NCBI RefSeq assembly: GCF_014534655.1
Contig: NZ_JACVVD010000017.1
Location: 32,927-96,926, forward strand
Length of the DNA: 64,000 bases
Source: Paenibacillus sedimenti
GTDB lineage: Bacteria; Bacillota; Bacilli; Paenibacillales; NBRC-103111
Direction of reading: 5' to 3'
The notes under the pieces are model-generated. The model was not told the origin of the DNA. It saw only the letters and a list, made by a program, of their open reading frames with translations, and searched no databases. Every line of letters starts with the position of its first letter. The stretch's first letter is position 1. Of this stretch, positions 26,139-34,600 are shown piece after piece. The position numbers were made by a program, and so were the translations under genes.

Positions 26139-27923
26139 ATGCTCCAAACATTCATGAAAAAAACGAACAATATCCGCATCAAACATAAGATCATTCTGGC
26201 ATTCATTCTGGTCGTTGTAATTCCTGTATTAATCGTCGGCGTGTTCCTGACGAATGCGTTCCGGCAATCCGTGCTGAACGATGCGATAGGACAGACTTCG
26301 AACAACGTCGAAAAAATCAATAAACATGCCTCCGATATTCTTCGAATTCCCATCGAAATTTCCAGCAAACTGATGATTGACCCGAGACTGGAACGTATCG
26401 TCAATACGCAATATCAATCCATATACGAAGTTGTAAGCGCTTATAAAGAGTTTCAGGACTTTACCGACTTTGTCAAACTATACAAAGAGGTCGATAATGT
26501 CCGCTTTTACACGACCAATCCGACACTGCTTAACAATTGGAGTTTCATCCAACCCACGCCGGAGATTACGGATAGTTTCTGGTATCAGGAAGCGATGAAC
26601 AAAAAGACGGAGAAAATCAGCTGGTATTTCATCGAGGATGAAACGAAGAACAACCGGAAATTGCTCAGTCTGGTGAAACGCATTTATTTTGCCAACTACC
26701 GTTCCAGCGGGGTTCTGGTTATTGATGTCAATCAGGATGAGTTGAATGCGATCGTCAGCCACGAGCTGTTCGATACGATGATTATGGATGGAAAAGGAAC
26801 GATTGTCGCTGCCAAAAATACCGATTGGGTAGGCAAGCAGTTGGGCGATCTCGATTTTGGCAAGGATTTCCCGGATAAACCGGAAGGCACCTATCAAACG
26901 AAATTCAAGGGCAAGGACTCTAAAGTCGTGATCAACGATCTCATACCGACGCTAAGCGACAGCGGATTGCGAATTGTATCCGTATTCACGGTGGAAAGCA
27001 TCGTCGGCGAAGCCAACAAGATCATCTACATGGGCCTGTATATTACATTAGCCAGCTTATTGGTTGCATTGGTTCTCATTTATTTTTCTTCACATATGCT
27101 GACTTCCCGGATGCTCCAATTAAATAAGCAAATCAATAAAGTAGCGCTGGGAGACTTGAACGCAACCTCGGAAATTGACGGTTATGATGAGATCGGCATG
27201 CTCTCGAGGCAATTCAATAATATGGTGCGAAGCATCCGGGAGCTGATGGACGAGGTTCATGAGTCGAACCGGATCAACAACCAGCTCGAGCTGCGGCAAA
27301 AAGAGATCAAGCTGAAAATGATGGCGAGTCAAATCAATCCGCATTTCCTGTTCAATGCGCTGGAATCGATCCGCATGAAAGCCCATCTGAAGGGGGAGGC
27401 CGAAATATCGGGCATCGTCCGGACGCTGGGGAAGCTGATGCGCAAGAAGCTCGAAATCATGGGCAGCTTGATCCCGCTGAAGGATGAGCTGGAGATGGTT
27501 CGCTGCTACCTGGACATACAGCAGTTCCGCTTTGGGGATCGGCTCACCTATGAAATCCATCCGGATCCGGCAGCCGGCGACAAGAAAATTACGCCTCTTA
27601 TCGTACAGCCGATCGTGGAAAATGCCGTTATTCATGGACTTGAATTCATCGAGACGGGCGGCATGGTTCGGGTTCTGGCAGCTGTGAACGATAACCATTT
27701 GCGCATTGACGTGATCGATAACGGTATCGGCATTAGCGCGTCTAGATTGCTAGAGATTGAGCAGTCGCTAAACGATATGGAAGATAAGAAGGAGCACAGG
27801 ATCGGCATGCGCAACGTGCATCAACGGCTGAAACTTATGTATGGCGATGCCTACGGCTTGTCGATTGTGACAGAGGAAGGCAAGGGGACGCGGATTCACT
27901 TTTCAATACCTATTCAGGGGTGA
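26139..27923 (+). CDS. YesM-type sensor histidine kinase
   Basis: This 594-residue membrane kinase has a first helix (IILAFILVVVIPVLIVGVFL), an extracellular Cache-type sensor domain of about 250 residues, a second helix (IIYMGLYITLASLLVALVLIYF) and HAMP. A His_kinase (PF06580) domain follows with SQINPHFLFNALESIRMKA, then an ATPase domain with DNGIGI and GIGMRNVHQRL. A perfect -10 TATAAT at 26096-26101 puts transcription start near 26108, so the in-frame ATGs at 26100 and before are excluded; ATG 26139 follows GGTGAT. It pairs with the regulator 4 bases downstream and probably senses an extracellular sugar directly or through the binding protein. Confidence 0.88.
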   Translation: MLQTFMKKTNNIRIKHKIILAFILVVVIPVLIVGVFLTNAFRQSVLNDAIGQTSNNVEKINKHASDILRIPIEISSKLMIDPRLERIVNTQYQSIYEVVSAYKEFQDFTDFVKLYKEVDNVRFYTTNPTLLNNWSFIQPTPEITDSFWYQEAMNKKTEKISWYFIEDETKNNRKLLSLVKRIYFANYRSSGVLVIDVNQDELNAIVSHELFDTMIMDGKGTIVAAKNTDWVGKQLGDLDFGKDFPDKPEGTYQTKFKGKDSKVVINDLIPTLSDSGLRIVSVFTVESIVGEANKIIYMGLYITLASLLVALVLIYFSSHMLTSRMLQLNKQINKVALGDLNATSEIDGYDEIGMLSRQFNNMVRSIRELMDEVHESNRINNQLELRQKEIKLKMMASQINPHFLFNALESIRMKAHLKGEAEISGIVRTLGKLMRKKLEIMGSLIPLKDELEMVRCYLDIQQFRFGDRLTYEIHPDPAAGDKKITPLIVQPIVENAVIHGLEFIETGGMVRVLAAVNDNHLRIDVIDNGIGISASRLLEIEQSLNDMEDKKEHRIGMRNVHQRLKLMYGDAYGLSIVTEEGKGTRIHFSIPIQG

Positions 27924-27927
27924 GTGT

Positions 27928-29463
27928 ATGTACAAAGTATTGATTGTTGACGATGAGCCTACGATTCGCGCGGGTTTGCAAACTTTGATCGATTGGGAGC
28001 ATTATGGCTTCAAGGTTGTGGGAGATGCGATGAACGGGCGGGAAGCGCTGAGCAAATATGACGAGCTGGCGCCTCACCTCATCATCATCGACATACGCAT
28101 GCCGGTCATGGATGGGCTGCAGGTGATTGAGCAGATTCGCGCAACGGACACTTCATGCCGGTTCCTCATTCTGACGGGATACGCCGATTTCGAGTACGCG
28201 AAGAGGGCCATTCTCGGGCGTGTGGACGGCTACATTCTCAAGCCGGTGGATGAGGAGGAAATGATCGCTGAACTCGTACGCGTTCACAAGCATTTACAAA
28301 AGCAAGACGAGTTAGAGAATATAACCGCACAAAGTGCGAGCAGGCGCAGAGAGGAACTCATACAAGCTTTGCTTGCTGCCGATACAGTGCAGCTGCAGCT
28401 TCCCTCCGCTGATCTTGAAGGCTTGATCGGTGCGTCGAAGGGAGGGTATCAAGTACTCTTGATTCAGCCTGCTACAACGCAAGCCTCTGATTCCCGTCTC
28501 TATTCGACGATCAAACAAGGCCTCATCGATAAATTCGAGAGTGCCGAACGCGGTGTTGTTTTTAGCTCGCATTCCTGTCTTGGCATTCTTTTGAAGGAGC
28601 CGGTTGCAGATGCGCGTGCAAGGAGAACCGTCTATAGTGAGATACGATCCTGCTTACCGGAGATTTCGTTTCACGTTGCAATAGGATCTGCAGTCAAGCA
28701 AATCAAAGATGTTAGCGTTTCCTTCCAGGAAGCCGCTGAATTGCTGACCTATCATTATCTGTGCGCCGATGAGCTTATCGTGCGGCATAACGTGAACCTT
28801 GACGGCGACCATCCTGCGATACCGGATATGGCCTCCCTCGCCGAGAAGCTCTACTATGCGATTGATCTGGGCAACAGAGAAAGCCTGGAGCGTTTGCTTG
28901 AGCGGACAGGCGCTGAGCTTGTTGCCTGCGACCGCAGCGAGTCTGGTTTGAAGACGAACTATGCGCAGCTCACTTCGCTGGCTTTGAATAAGCTGGCCGG
29001 ACAAAATGATAAAACGTATACGATTGTGCAGGACTCTATGTCCATCATTGCGCAAATTTATGTACAGCCGAATTTGGCTGCGCTGCAAGCGTGCCTTCGC
29101 CGGCAATTATGCGACTTAGCGTCACGGATCAGCGGCTCCGGCAATGAGCCCGTCCTGAAACAAGTCATGGATTTCATCGAGCGGCATTATGCCGAGAACT
29201 TGAAGCTGGATACGTTAGCCGAGCTGTTCAATTATACGAGCGGGTATTTAGGCAAAATTTTCAAAAATTACACAGGCGCTCACTTTCATACCTACCTGGA
29301 TCAAGTCCGCATCCGGAAAGCGATCGAGCTGCTGGGCGAAGGCCTCAAGGTGCACCAGGTCGCCGAGCGCGTCGGCTATGCGAACGCAGACTATTTTCAC
29401 AGCAAGTTCAAGAAGTATGTGGGCGAATCGCCCTCGTCGTATAAAGGAAAAGCGGCGAAGTAA
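27928..29463 (+). CDS. AraC-type response regulator
   Basis: The product has 511 residues: receiver domain (VDDEPTIRAGLQTLI, phosphorylated Asp55 in LIIIDIRMPVMDG, Thr in LILTGYADFEYA, Lys in ILKPVD), a long middle region of about 250 residues, and a C-terminal AraC double helix-turn-helix (LAELFNYTSGYLGKIFKNYTG; VAERVGYANADYFHSKFKKY). It is the partner of the kinase just upstream and likely activates the importer genes that start at 29674. GGGGTGAG precedes the ATG, and a strong terminator follows. Confidence 0.92.
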   Translation: MYKVLIVDDEPTIRAGLQTLIDWEHYGFKVVGDAMNGREALSKYDELAPHLIIIDIRMPVMDGLQVIEQIRATDTSCRFLILTGYADFEYAKRAILGRVDGYILKPVDEEEMIAELVRVHKHLQKQDELENITAQSASRRREELIQALLAADTVQLQLPSADLEGLIGASKGGYQVLLIQPATTQASDSRLYSTIKQGLIDKFESAERGVVFSSHSCLGILLKEPVADARARRTVYSEIRSCLPEISFHVAIGSAVKQIKDVSVSFQEAAELLTYHYLCADELIVRHNVNLDGDHPAIPDMASLAEKLYYAIDLGNRESLERLLERTGAELVACDRSESGLKTNYAQLTSLALNKLAGQNDKTYTIVQDSMSIIAQIYVQPNLAALQACLRRQLCDLASRISGSGNEPVLKQVMDFIERHYAENLKLDTLAELFNYTSGYLGKIFKNYTGAHFHTYLDQVRIRKAIELLGEGLKVHQVAERVGYANADYFHSKFKKYVGESPSSYKGKAAK

Positions 29464-29506
29464 TTACCATTAGTTAGCGAAATTCCGACAACCCGGTATA
29501 AACCGC

Positions 29507-29540
29507 GGCCGATTCCTTTTTGCTAAGGGTCGGCCTTTTT
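29507..29540 (+). terminator. Terminator after the two-component pair
   Basis: Stem GGCCGA / TCGGCC with an inner CCTT/AAGG extension, followed by five T. Confidence 0.8.
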
Positions 29541-29673
29541 ACGCCGGCAGCTCGATCCGTCAAAATGCAAGCGCTATTTTGACATGATTAGAAGACGAAT
29601 TTGCGCGGTATTATGAACGTGCGGCTTTCAGTAACATTAAGCTATCAGCAAAGGTAATGCTAGGAGGGACTAA

Positions 29674-30636
29674 ATGAAAACGCTAACTACCGACCAATCC
29701 GTCCTCCTCGGAGAGACGAAGAGGCGTTCGAAATTCTGGAAAAAAATGCTCCGCCAGCGGTATCTCTATTTGATGTCGATCCCATTTGTCATATGGATTT
29801 TTATCTTTAATTATGTCCTTTTATGGGGATGGCTCATGGCTTTCCAGAAATTCAAACCCGGTAAGTCCATTCTTGAACAGCAGTGGGTCGGGTTGGATAA
29901 CTTCAGGCAGCTGTTTACGGATGAGAGGTTCTACCTCGTGCTTCGCAATACACTGGGGATGAGTATCATGGGACTTATTGTGAGTTTTACGATCCCAGTC
30001 CTGTTTGCCGTCATGATGGACGAGCTTCGGGGTCACTTATTCAAACGAACGATTCAGACGATCGCGTATTTGCCGCATTTTGTATCCTGGGTTGTGGTAG
30101 CCGGCATTGTGACCAAGATGCTTTCTATCGAAGGAGGCGCGGTCAATGAATTGCTCATGCAGCTGCATATCATTGATCAACCGGTGCAGTTCATGGCCAA
30201 AGGCAGCTGGTTTTGGAGCATCGTCACTGTCTCCGACATGTGGAAAGAGACAGGCTGGAACTCGATTATTTTCCTGGCAGCTATGGCAGGCATCGACCCC
30301 GAGCAGTACGAGGCGGCCACGATGGATGGCGCCGGCCGTTTTCGCCGGATCTGGCACATCACGCTTCCCGGCATTCGTACGACGTTCATGGTCGTATTCA
30401 TCCTGTCGATCGGCAACCTGATCAGCATCGGATTCGAGAAGCAGTACCAACTGCAAAACCAGCTCGTTACGGACTATTCGGAAGTACTTGAAATTTATGC
30501 GCTCAAATATGGCATCCAGTTAGGACGATTTTCTTACGGAACGGCGATCAGCATATTCAGCTCTGTCGTCAGCGTCCTACTCGTCATCACGGCGAATTCG
30601 ATCTACAAGAAGGTCACCAAAGAGACCGTTATTTAG
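29674..30636 (+). CDS. LplB-type ABC sugar permease
   Basis: This 320-residue inner-membrane permease has six helices and is of the LplB/YtcP-partner type. A cytosolic N-terminus (KRRSKFWKKMLRQRYLYLMSIPFVIWIFIFNYVLL) precedes helix 1; GWLMAFQKFKPGKSILEQQWVGLDNFRQLF is the family-typical loop. The EAA coupling motif is EQYEAATMDGAGRFRRIWHITLPGI. AGGAGGG precedes the ATG. It forms the channel with the gene 11 bases downstream. No ATPase gene is in the cluster, as usual for this group, which shares a general MsmX-like ATPase. Confidence 0.92.
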   Translation: MKTLTTDQSVLLGETKRRSKFWKKMLRQRYLYLMSIPFVIWIFIFNYVLLWGWLMAFQKFKPGKSILEQQWVGLDNFRQLFTDERFYLVLRNTLGMSIMGLIVSFTIPVLFAVMMDELRGHLFKRTIQTIAYLPHFVSWVVVAGIVTKMLSIEGGAVNELLMQLHIIDQPVQFMAKGSWFWSIVTVSDMWKETGWNSIIFLAAMAGIDPEQYEAATMDGAGRFRRIWHITLPGIRTTFMVVFILSIGNLISIGFEKQYQLQNQLVTDYSEVLEIYALKYGIQLGRFSYGTAISIFSSVVSVLLVITANSIYKKVTKETVI

Positions 30637-30647
30637 GAGGGCAAGTC

Positions 30648-31541
30648 ATGCCTGCGCATATGAAAAGAAACTATACGGAGCTCGCTTTCGACGTGCTGCT
30701 CTATATCATCATGATCTTGGTGACGATTGCCACCCTGTATCCGTTTCTGAATGTTCTCGCCATATCCCTCAATGATTCCGTGGATACGGTCAAAGGCGGC
30801 ATTTATATTTGGCCAAGGGAGTTCACCCTGCAAAATTATAAAACGATTTTCCGCTATCCGGGGCTCATCACGGGCTTCCAGAATTCCGTTTTGCGAACGG
30901 TTATCGGTTCGGTGTTAGGCGTTCTTAGCGCTTCCATGGTCGCTTACGTTCTGGCGCGCAAAGATTTTCAAGCACGCAGGCCGATGTCCGTCATGTTCGC
31001 GATGACGCTATACTTTTCAGGCGGTTTGGTGCCCGTATATATGCTGATGCGGAACCTGCATTTGATCAACACGTTCTGGATTTATATTTTACCCGGACTT
31101 TTAGGCGTATGGTATGTATTCGTGATCCGATCCTATATGGACGGGCTGCCTTACGAGCTGCAGGAGTCGGCCAAGATCGACGGCGCCAATGATTTCATGA
31201 TTTTTTGGAAAATCATACTGCCGCTTTGTAAGCCTGTGTTAGCAACAATCGCTCTGTTTATTGCGGTAGGCCACTGGAATTCATGGTTCGATACCCTGCT
31301 CTATAATAGTACCAATGAGAAATTAACCACACTCCAGTATGAGCTAAATAAGGTGCTGCTAAGCACGCAATCGGGGAACGAAGCTCACAATCCGAATGCT
31401 TCTCAAAGCATCGCGAAGGTTTCGCCGGAATCCATCAAAATGTCGATTACGATGGTGGTGACGCTCCCGATTTTGCTCGTGTATCCGTTCCTGCAAAAAT
31501 ATTTTGTTAAAGGCATCACCCTAGGAGCCGTCAAAAGCTAA
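30648..31541 (+). CDS. LplC/YtcP-type ABC sugar permease
   Basis: This 297-residue second channel subunit has the N-terminal DVLLYIIMILVTIATLYPFLNVLAISLND typical of the family. The coupling motif is ELQESAKIDGANDFMIFWKIILPLCKPVLATI, and the conserved end FLQKYFVKGITLGAVKS is present. AGGAGGG lies before the ATG. The operon order (permease, permease, binding protein) is standard for Lpl-type importers that bring in complex oligosaccharides. Confidence 0.92.
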   Translation: MPAHMKRNYTELAFDVLLYIIMILVTIATLYPFLNVLAISLNDSVDTVKGGIYIWPREFTLQNYKTIFRYPGLITGFQNSVLRTVIGSVLGVLSASMVAYVLARKDFQARRPMSVMFAMTLYFSGGLVPVYMLMRNLHLINTFWIYILPGLLGVWYVFVIRSYMDGLPYELQESAKIDGANDFMIFWKIILPLCKPVLATIALFIAVGHWNSWFDTLLYNSTNEKLTTLQYELNKVLLSTQSGNEAHNPNASQSIAKVSPESIKMSITMVVTLPILLVYPFLQKYFVKGITLGAVKS

Positions 31542-31609
31542 TCATTGGTAGCTTCAGGTTATCCAATTTTTACAATATATTAGAATCATTAAAGGGAGGA
31601 CTTTGCTGA

Positions 31610-33320
31610 ATGAAAAAGTATGCTGCAAAAATGACAGCCGTATTGCTTGCCGCAGCTTTAATTACAGTAACCGGCTGCTCCAAGGAGCCAACATCCGGTG
31701 CAAATACCGCCCCGGGCAGCAGTTCGTCACCGAACGGTACGGCGGCAAATGCCAACGATAAGACACCGATTACGTTCACGGCGTTTTTCGCCGACCAGAA
31801 TGCCGATTGGGATAATATGGAGAGCAGGATCGGTAAAGTCATTAAGGAAAAAACAGGCGTCACGCTCAAAGCAGATTTCCCTGTTAGCGCTTCCGATCAA
31901 AAGATCGCATTGATGGCTTCCAGCGGCGAGTATCCGGACTTGGTTTTCGGAAAAGGCGGCACGCAGAAGCTGATTGATGCAGGCGCCATGGTAGACCTGG
32001 CTCCTCTGATCGAAAAGTACGGACCTAACCTCAAAAAGGTATACGGCGATTATACGAAAAGGCTCCGTTACAGCAATAATGACCATGCGATTTACGTACT
32101 CCCGTCTGCCGGCGTGAACCAAAAATATTTTGATTCCGAAGGCGGATTTGAGCTCCAGCATCAAGTCCTCAAAGAGTTAGGATATCCGAAAATCAGAACG
32201 GTTCAAGATTTTGAAAACGCCATCAAAACGTATAAAGAAAAACATCCGACCACCACTGACGGTAAACCGACGATCGGTTTATCGCTCAATGCCGACGATT
32301 GGCATGCCTTGATATCGGTTACAAACCCTGCCTTTTATGCGACAGGCGCGCCTGACGACGGTGAATTTTATATTGATCAAAACACGTATGAAGCGAAGTT
32401 CCATTATCTTCGTCCCGAAGAGAAGGAGTACTTTAAGTGGCTCAACCATATGAACAACATTGGCTTGCTGGATCCCGAAAGCTTCGTGCAAAAGTATGAC
32501 CAATACAAAGCGAAAATTGCGACTGGCCGCGTCATCGGTTTGATTGACCAAAAATGGGATTATCAAGAGGGTGAAAATGCGCTGAAAAAGGAAGGGAAGT
32601 TCGAGCAGACGTATGCGCATTTCCCTGTCACGCTGAATGAGAATTATAAAGATCATGCTTTCCAGGAAACAGGGTATTTGGCAGGCTGGGGGAATGGGCA
32701 TCACGAAAAAAGCGAAAGATCCGGTTCGCGCGATCAAATTCCTGGATTGGTTAGCGTCCGATGAGGGGCAAATCCTGGTCAACTGGGGTGTTGAAGGCAT
32801 CGACTATAAGATGGAGAACGGTAAGCGTACCGTGACGCCAGAGACACTTAAGATGCAAATGAACGATCCAAGCGGCTATAAGAAGCAAATCGGTATCGGT
32901 AACTACTGGTTCTCGGCCCGCTATGGCGACGGCGTGAAGGATTCAACAGGCAACTACTACACGACGAACTTTACCGAGCAATATATTGAAAGATATTCGC
33001 AAGCAGATAAGGATACGCTTAAAGCATACAATGCGAAAACCTATCTGGACCTGTGGCCCAAACCGGAAGAATTTTCTGTCCGCAAATATGGCGCCGCATG
33101 GGGCATTCAGATGGAAACAGGCTCTGATTTGCAAGTCATATTCCAGAAATGCGAGGATATTATGAAAAAACGGATCCCGGAAGCGATTCTTTCGAAGCCG
33201 GAAGTTTTCGACAAAGTGTGGGACGCTTTCATGGCGGATCTGGAGAAGGCCGGCGTGAAAAAAATGAACGAGCAATTTTCACAGTTGGTCAAAGATAGAG
33301 TAAAGCTGTGGAACGAATAA
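31610..33320 (+). pseudogene. Lpl-type sugar-binding lipoprotein interrupted by a single-base frameshift
   Basis: The first frame gives 384 residues: signal peptide and lipobox (VLLAAALITVTGC), then a family-1-like binding protein up to HAFQETGYLAGW. There the product leaves frame and stops at 32764. The correct continuation (GMGITKKAKDPVRAIKFLDW... to the stop at 33320) is in the next frame and overlaps. Removing one G from the five-G run at 32690-32694 restores a normal ~569-residue protein (…AGWGMGITKKAKDPV…). Either the importer has lost its binding protein through a homopolymer slip, or this is a sequencing error. The flanking permeases are intact and everything else in the gene looks under selection, which favours a very recent event or an error. 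GGGAGG precedes the ATG. Confidence 0.9.
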
Positions 33321-33365
33321 GGGAGCTTTCATTGATGATCAGGTTGTTCGAGACGCATCGAATCC

Positions 33366-33405
33366 GCCGTGAAACCGAGTTAGAGTGAATATGTGATTTC
33401 ACGGC
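33366..33405. repeat. 9-bp inverted repeat without T tract
   Basis: GCCGTGAAA (33366-33374) and TTTCACGGC (33397-33405) form a hairpin with a 22-base loop 45 bases after the binding-protein stop. It could be a weak terminator or part of the decayed gene that follows. Confidence 0.5.
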
Positions 33406-33428
33406 AGCTGCAATTGAGGAAAACATGA

Positions 33429-33560
33429 ACACTTGTTCAGAATCCCGGATGGCTGCTGGCCAGAGCGATGAAGAAGAACAGCAAAGGGATCGTGGACGCG
33501 TATCGCAGACCAAAGCTGGCCTATGAAACAGTGCGCAGCTTTTACCTCAGAAATGAATGA
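33429..33560 (+). pseudogene. Remnant of a GH2-type glycosidase C-terminus
   Basis: After a TGA at 33426 the frame reads PGWLLARAMKKNSKGIVDAY then RRPKLAYETVRSFYLRNE and a stop. The pattern N-K-G-I-V-D-x-Y-R-R-P-K-x-A is the hallmark of the last residues of GH2 enzymes (beta-galactosidase/mannosidase/glucuronidase type). Only about 43 codons survive. They sit between the frameshifted binding protein and the convergent araC gene, so the importer operon probably once ended with a GH2 enzyme gene. Confidence 0.7.
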
Positions 33561-33564
33561 ATGT

Positions 33565-34455
33565 TTACCGCTGGGATGGGGTTGTAAACGTTTTGCGATA
33601 GTCCGTAGGCGTCATGTTTTTCAAGGACTTGAACGTTTTGATGAAATAACTCGGACTCTCGAAGCCGACCTCGCTGGCGACATCGATGATTTTGATCTTA
33701 GGGTCTTCCAGGTGTTTCATCGCCTTTTCGACGCGTAGAAAGTTGAGGTATTCGACAGGCGTTTTTTTAACAATGGATTTGAAAAAACGGCAAAAATGCC
33801 CTTCGCTCATCGAGATCAGGGAAGCGAGATCCTGAATGAGAATCCGCTCCTTATACTGCGCGTGCATATATTGGAGGACGGGCTTAATCCGCTCGATTTT
33901 GGCTGTATCTGACGAGCTTCGGGATAGTTCGGAGTACTGCTCGCCATGCGGAATCAGCTCGGCGAATATCGCCAGCAGGTTTGCCTTGATTTTGAGCTCG
34001 AATCCGCGCGGCTTCGCATCGTATTGCTCGATAACGTCCGTGAGAAGCAGAAGCAGCCGCTGCTCCCAAGGGGTGGACGGATGGAACGTATCGGGCAAAA
34101 TAAGCCGCCGCTCCATCCACGGTTCCATGTATTTGCTCTGGATGACGTCATAGGTGCTGCTGCTGAGCAAATGGGGGTCGAAGACGATCGCATGGAAGAA
34201 GGCCGGATGATCCCCCGAAGGGTAACAAGCGTGCAGCTGGCCGCTGGGAATAAGCAGCGCTCCGCCCTGCTGCAGCTCGATGACAGACGTTCCAATATGA
34301 AAGCGGGCGCTTCCCTCTGTCATATAGACAAATTCACTCTCACGATGCCAATGATAGTTGAAGAACGTATCGTTTTCTTTTTCCACTTTGTACACGCTAA
34401 GCGGGAACATGAGATCACCGTGAATACGGCCTTCCCGCAGGGCTTCGAAATCCAT
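33565..34455 (-). CDS. AraC-family regulator with cupin sensor
   Basis: The product has 296 residues: an N-terminal AraC cupin domain (HWHRESEFVYMTEGSARFHIG...QGGALLIPSGQLHACYP) and a C-terminal double helix-turn-helix (LASLISMSEGHFCRFFKSIVKKTPVEYLNFLRVEKA; IDVASEVGFESPSYFIKTFKSLKNMTPTDYRK). It binds a sugar in the cytosol and DNA at the target promoter. It is divergent from the alpha-xylosidase gene with a 145-base shared gap, so it most likely controls that gene. AGGGGG lies before the ATG. Confidence 0.92.
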   Translation of the reverse strand: MDFEALREGRIHGDLMFPLSVYKVEKENDTFFNYHWHRESEFVYMTEGSARFHIGTSVIELQQGGALLIPSGQLHACYPSGDHPAFFHAIVFDPHLLSSSTYDVIQSKYMEPWMERRLILPDTFHPSTPWEQRLLLLLTDVIEQYDAKPRGFELKIKANLLAIFAELIPHGEQYSELSRSSSDTAKIERIKPVLQYMHAQYKERILIQDLASLISMSEGHFCRFFKSIVKKTPVEYLNFLRVEKAMKHLEDPKIKIIDVASEVGFESPSYFIKTFKSLKNMTPTDYRKTFTTPSQR

Positions 34456-34600
34456 AAGAGCAGTTCCCCCTACATCAAAATTGTTATATTGTCATATCAG
34501 CATTCTGCAAGACAATTTGCGGTGATACGGTTACTATTTTAGTTAGAAATGATAAGTAGAATCAATATTATTATAAAATATAACCAAGGAGCTGACATCA

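Noticed and set aside
29567..29580. cre-like site (TGCAAGCGCTATTT) before the LplB-type permease gene
   Set aside because: At least three mismatches to the CcpA consensus at conserved positions; not convincing although catabolite control would be expected.
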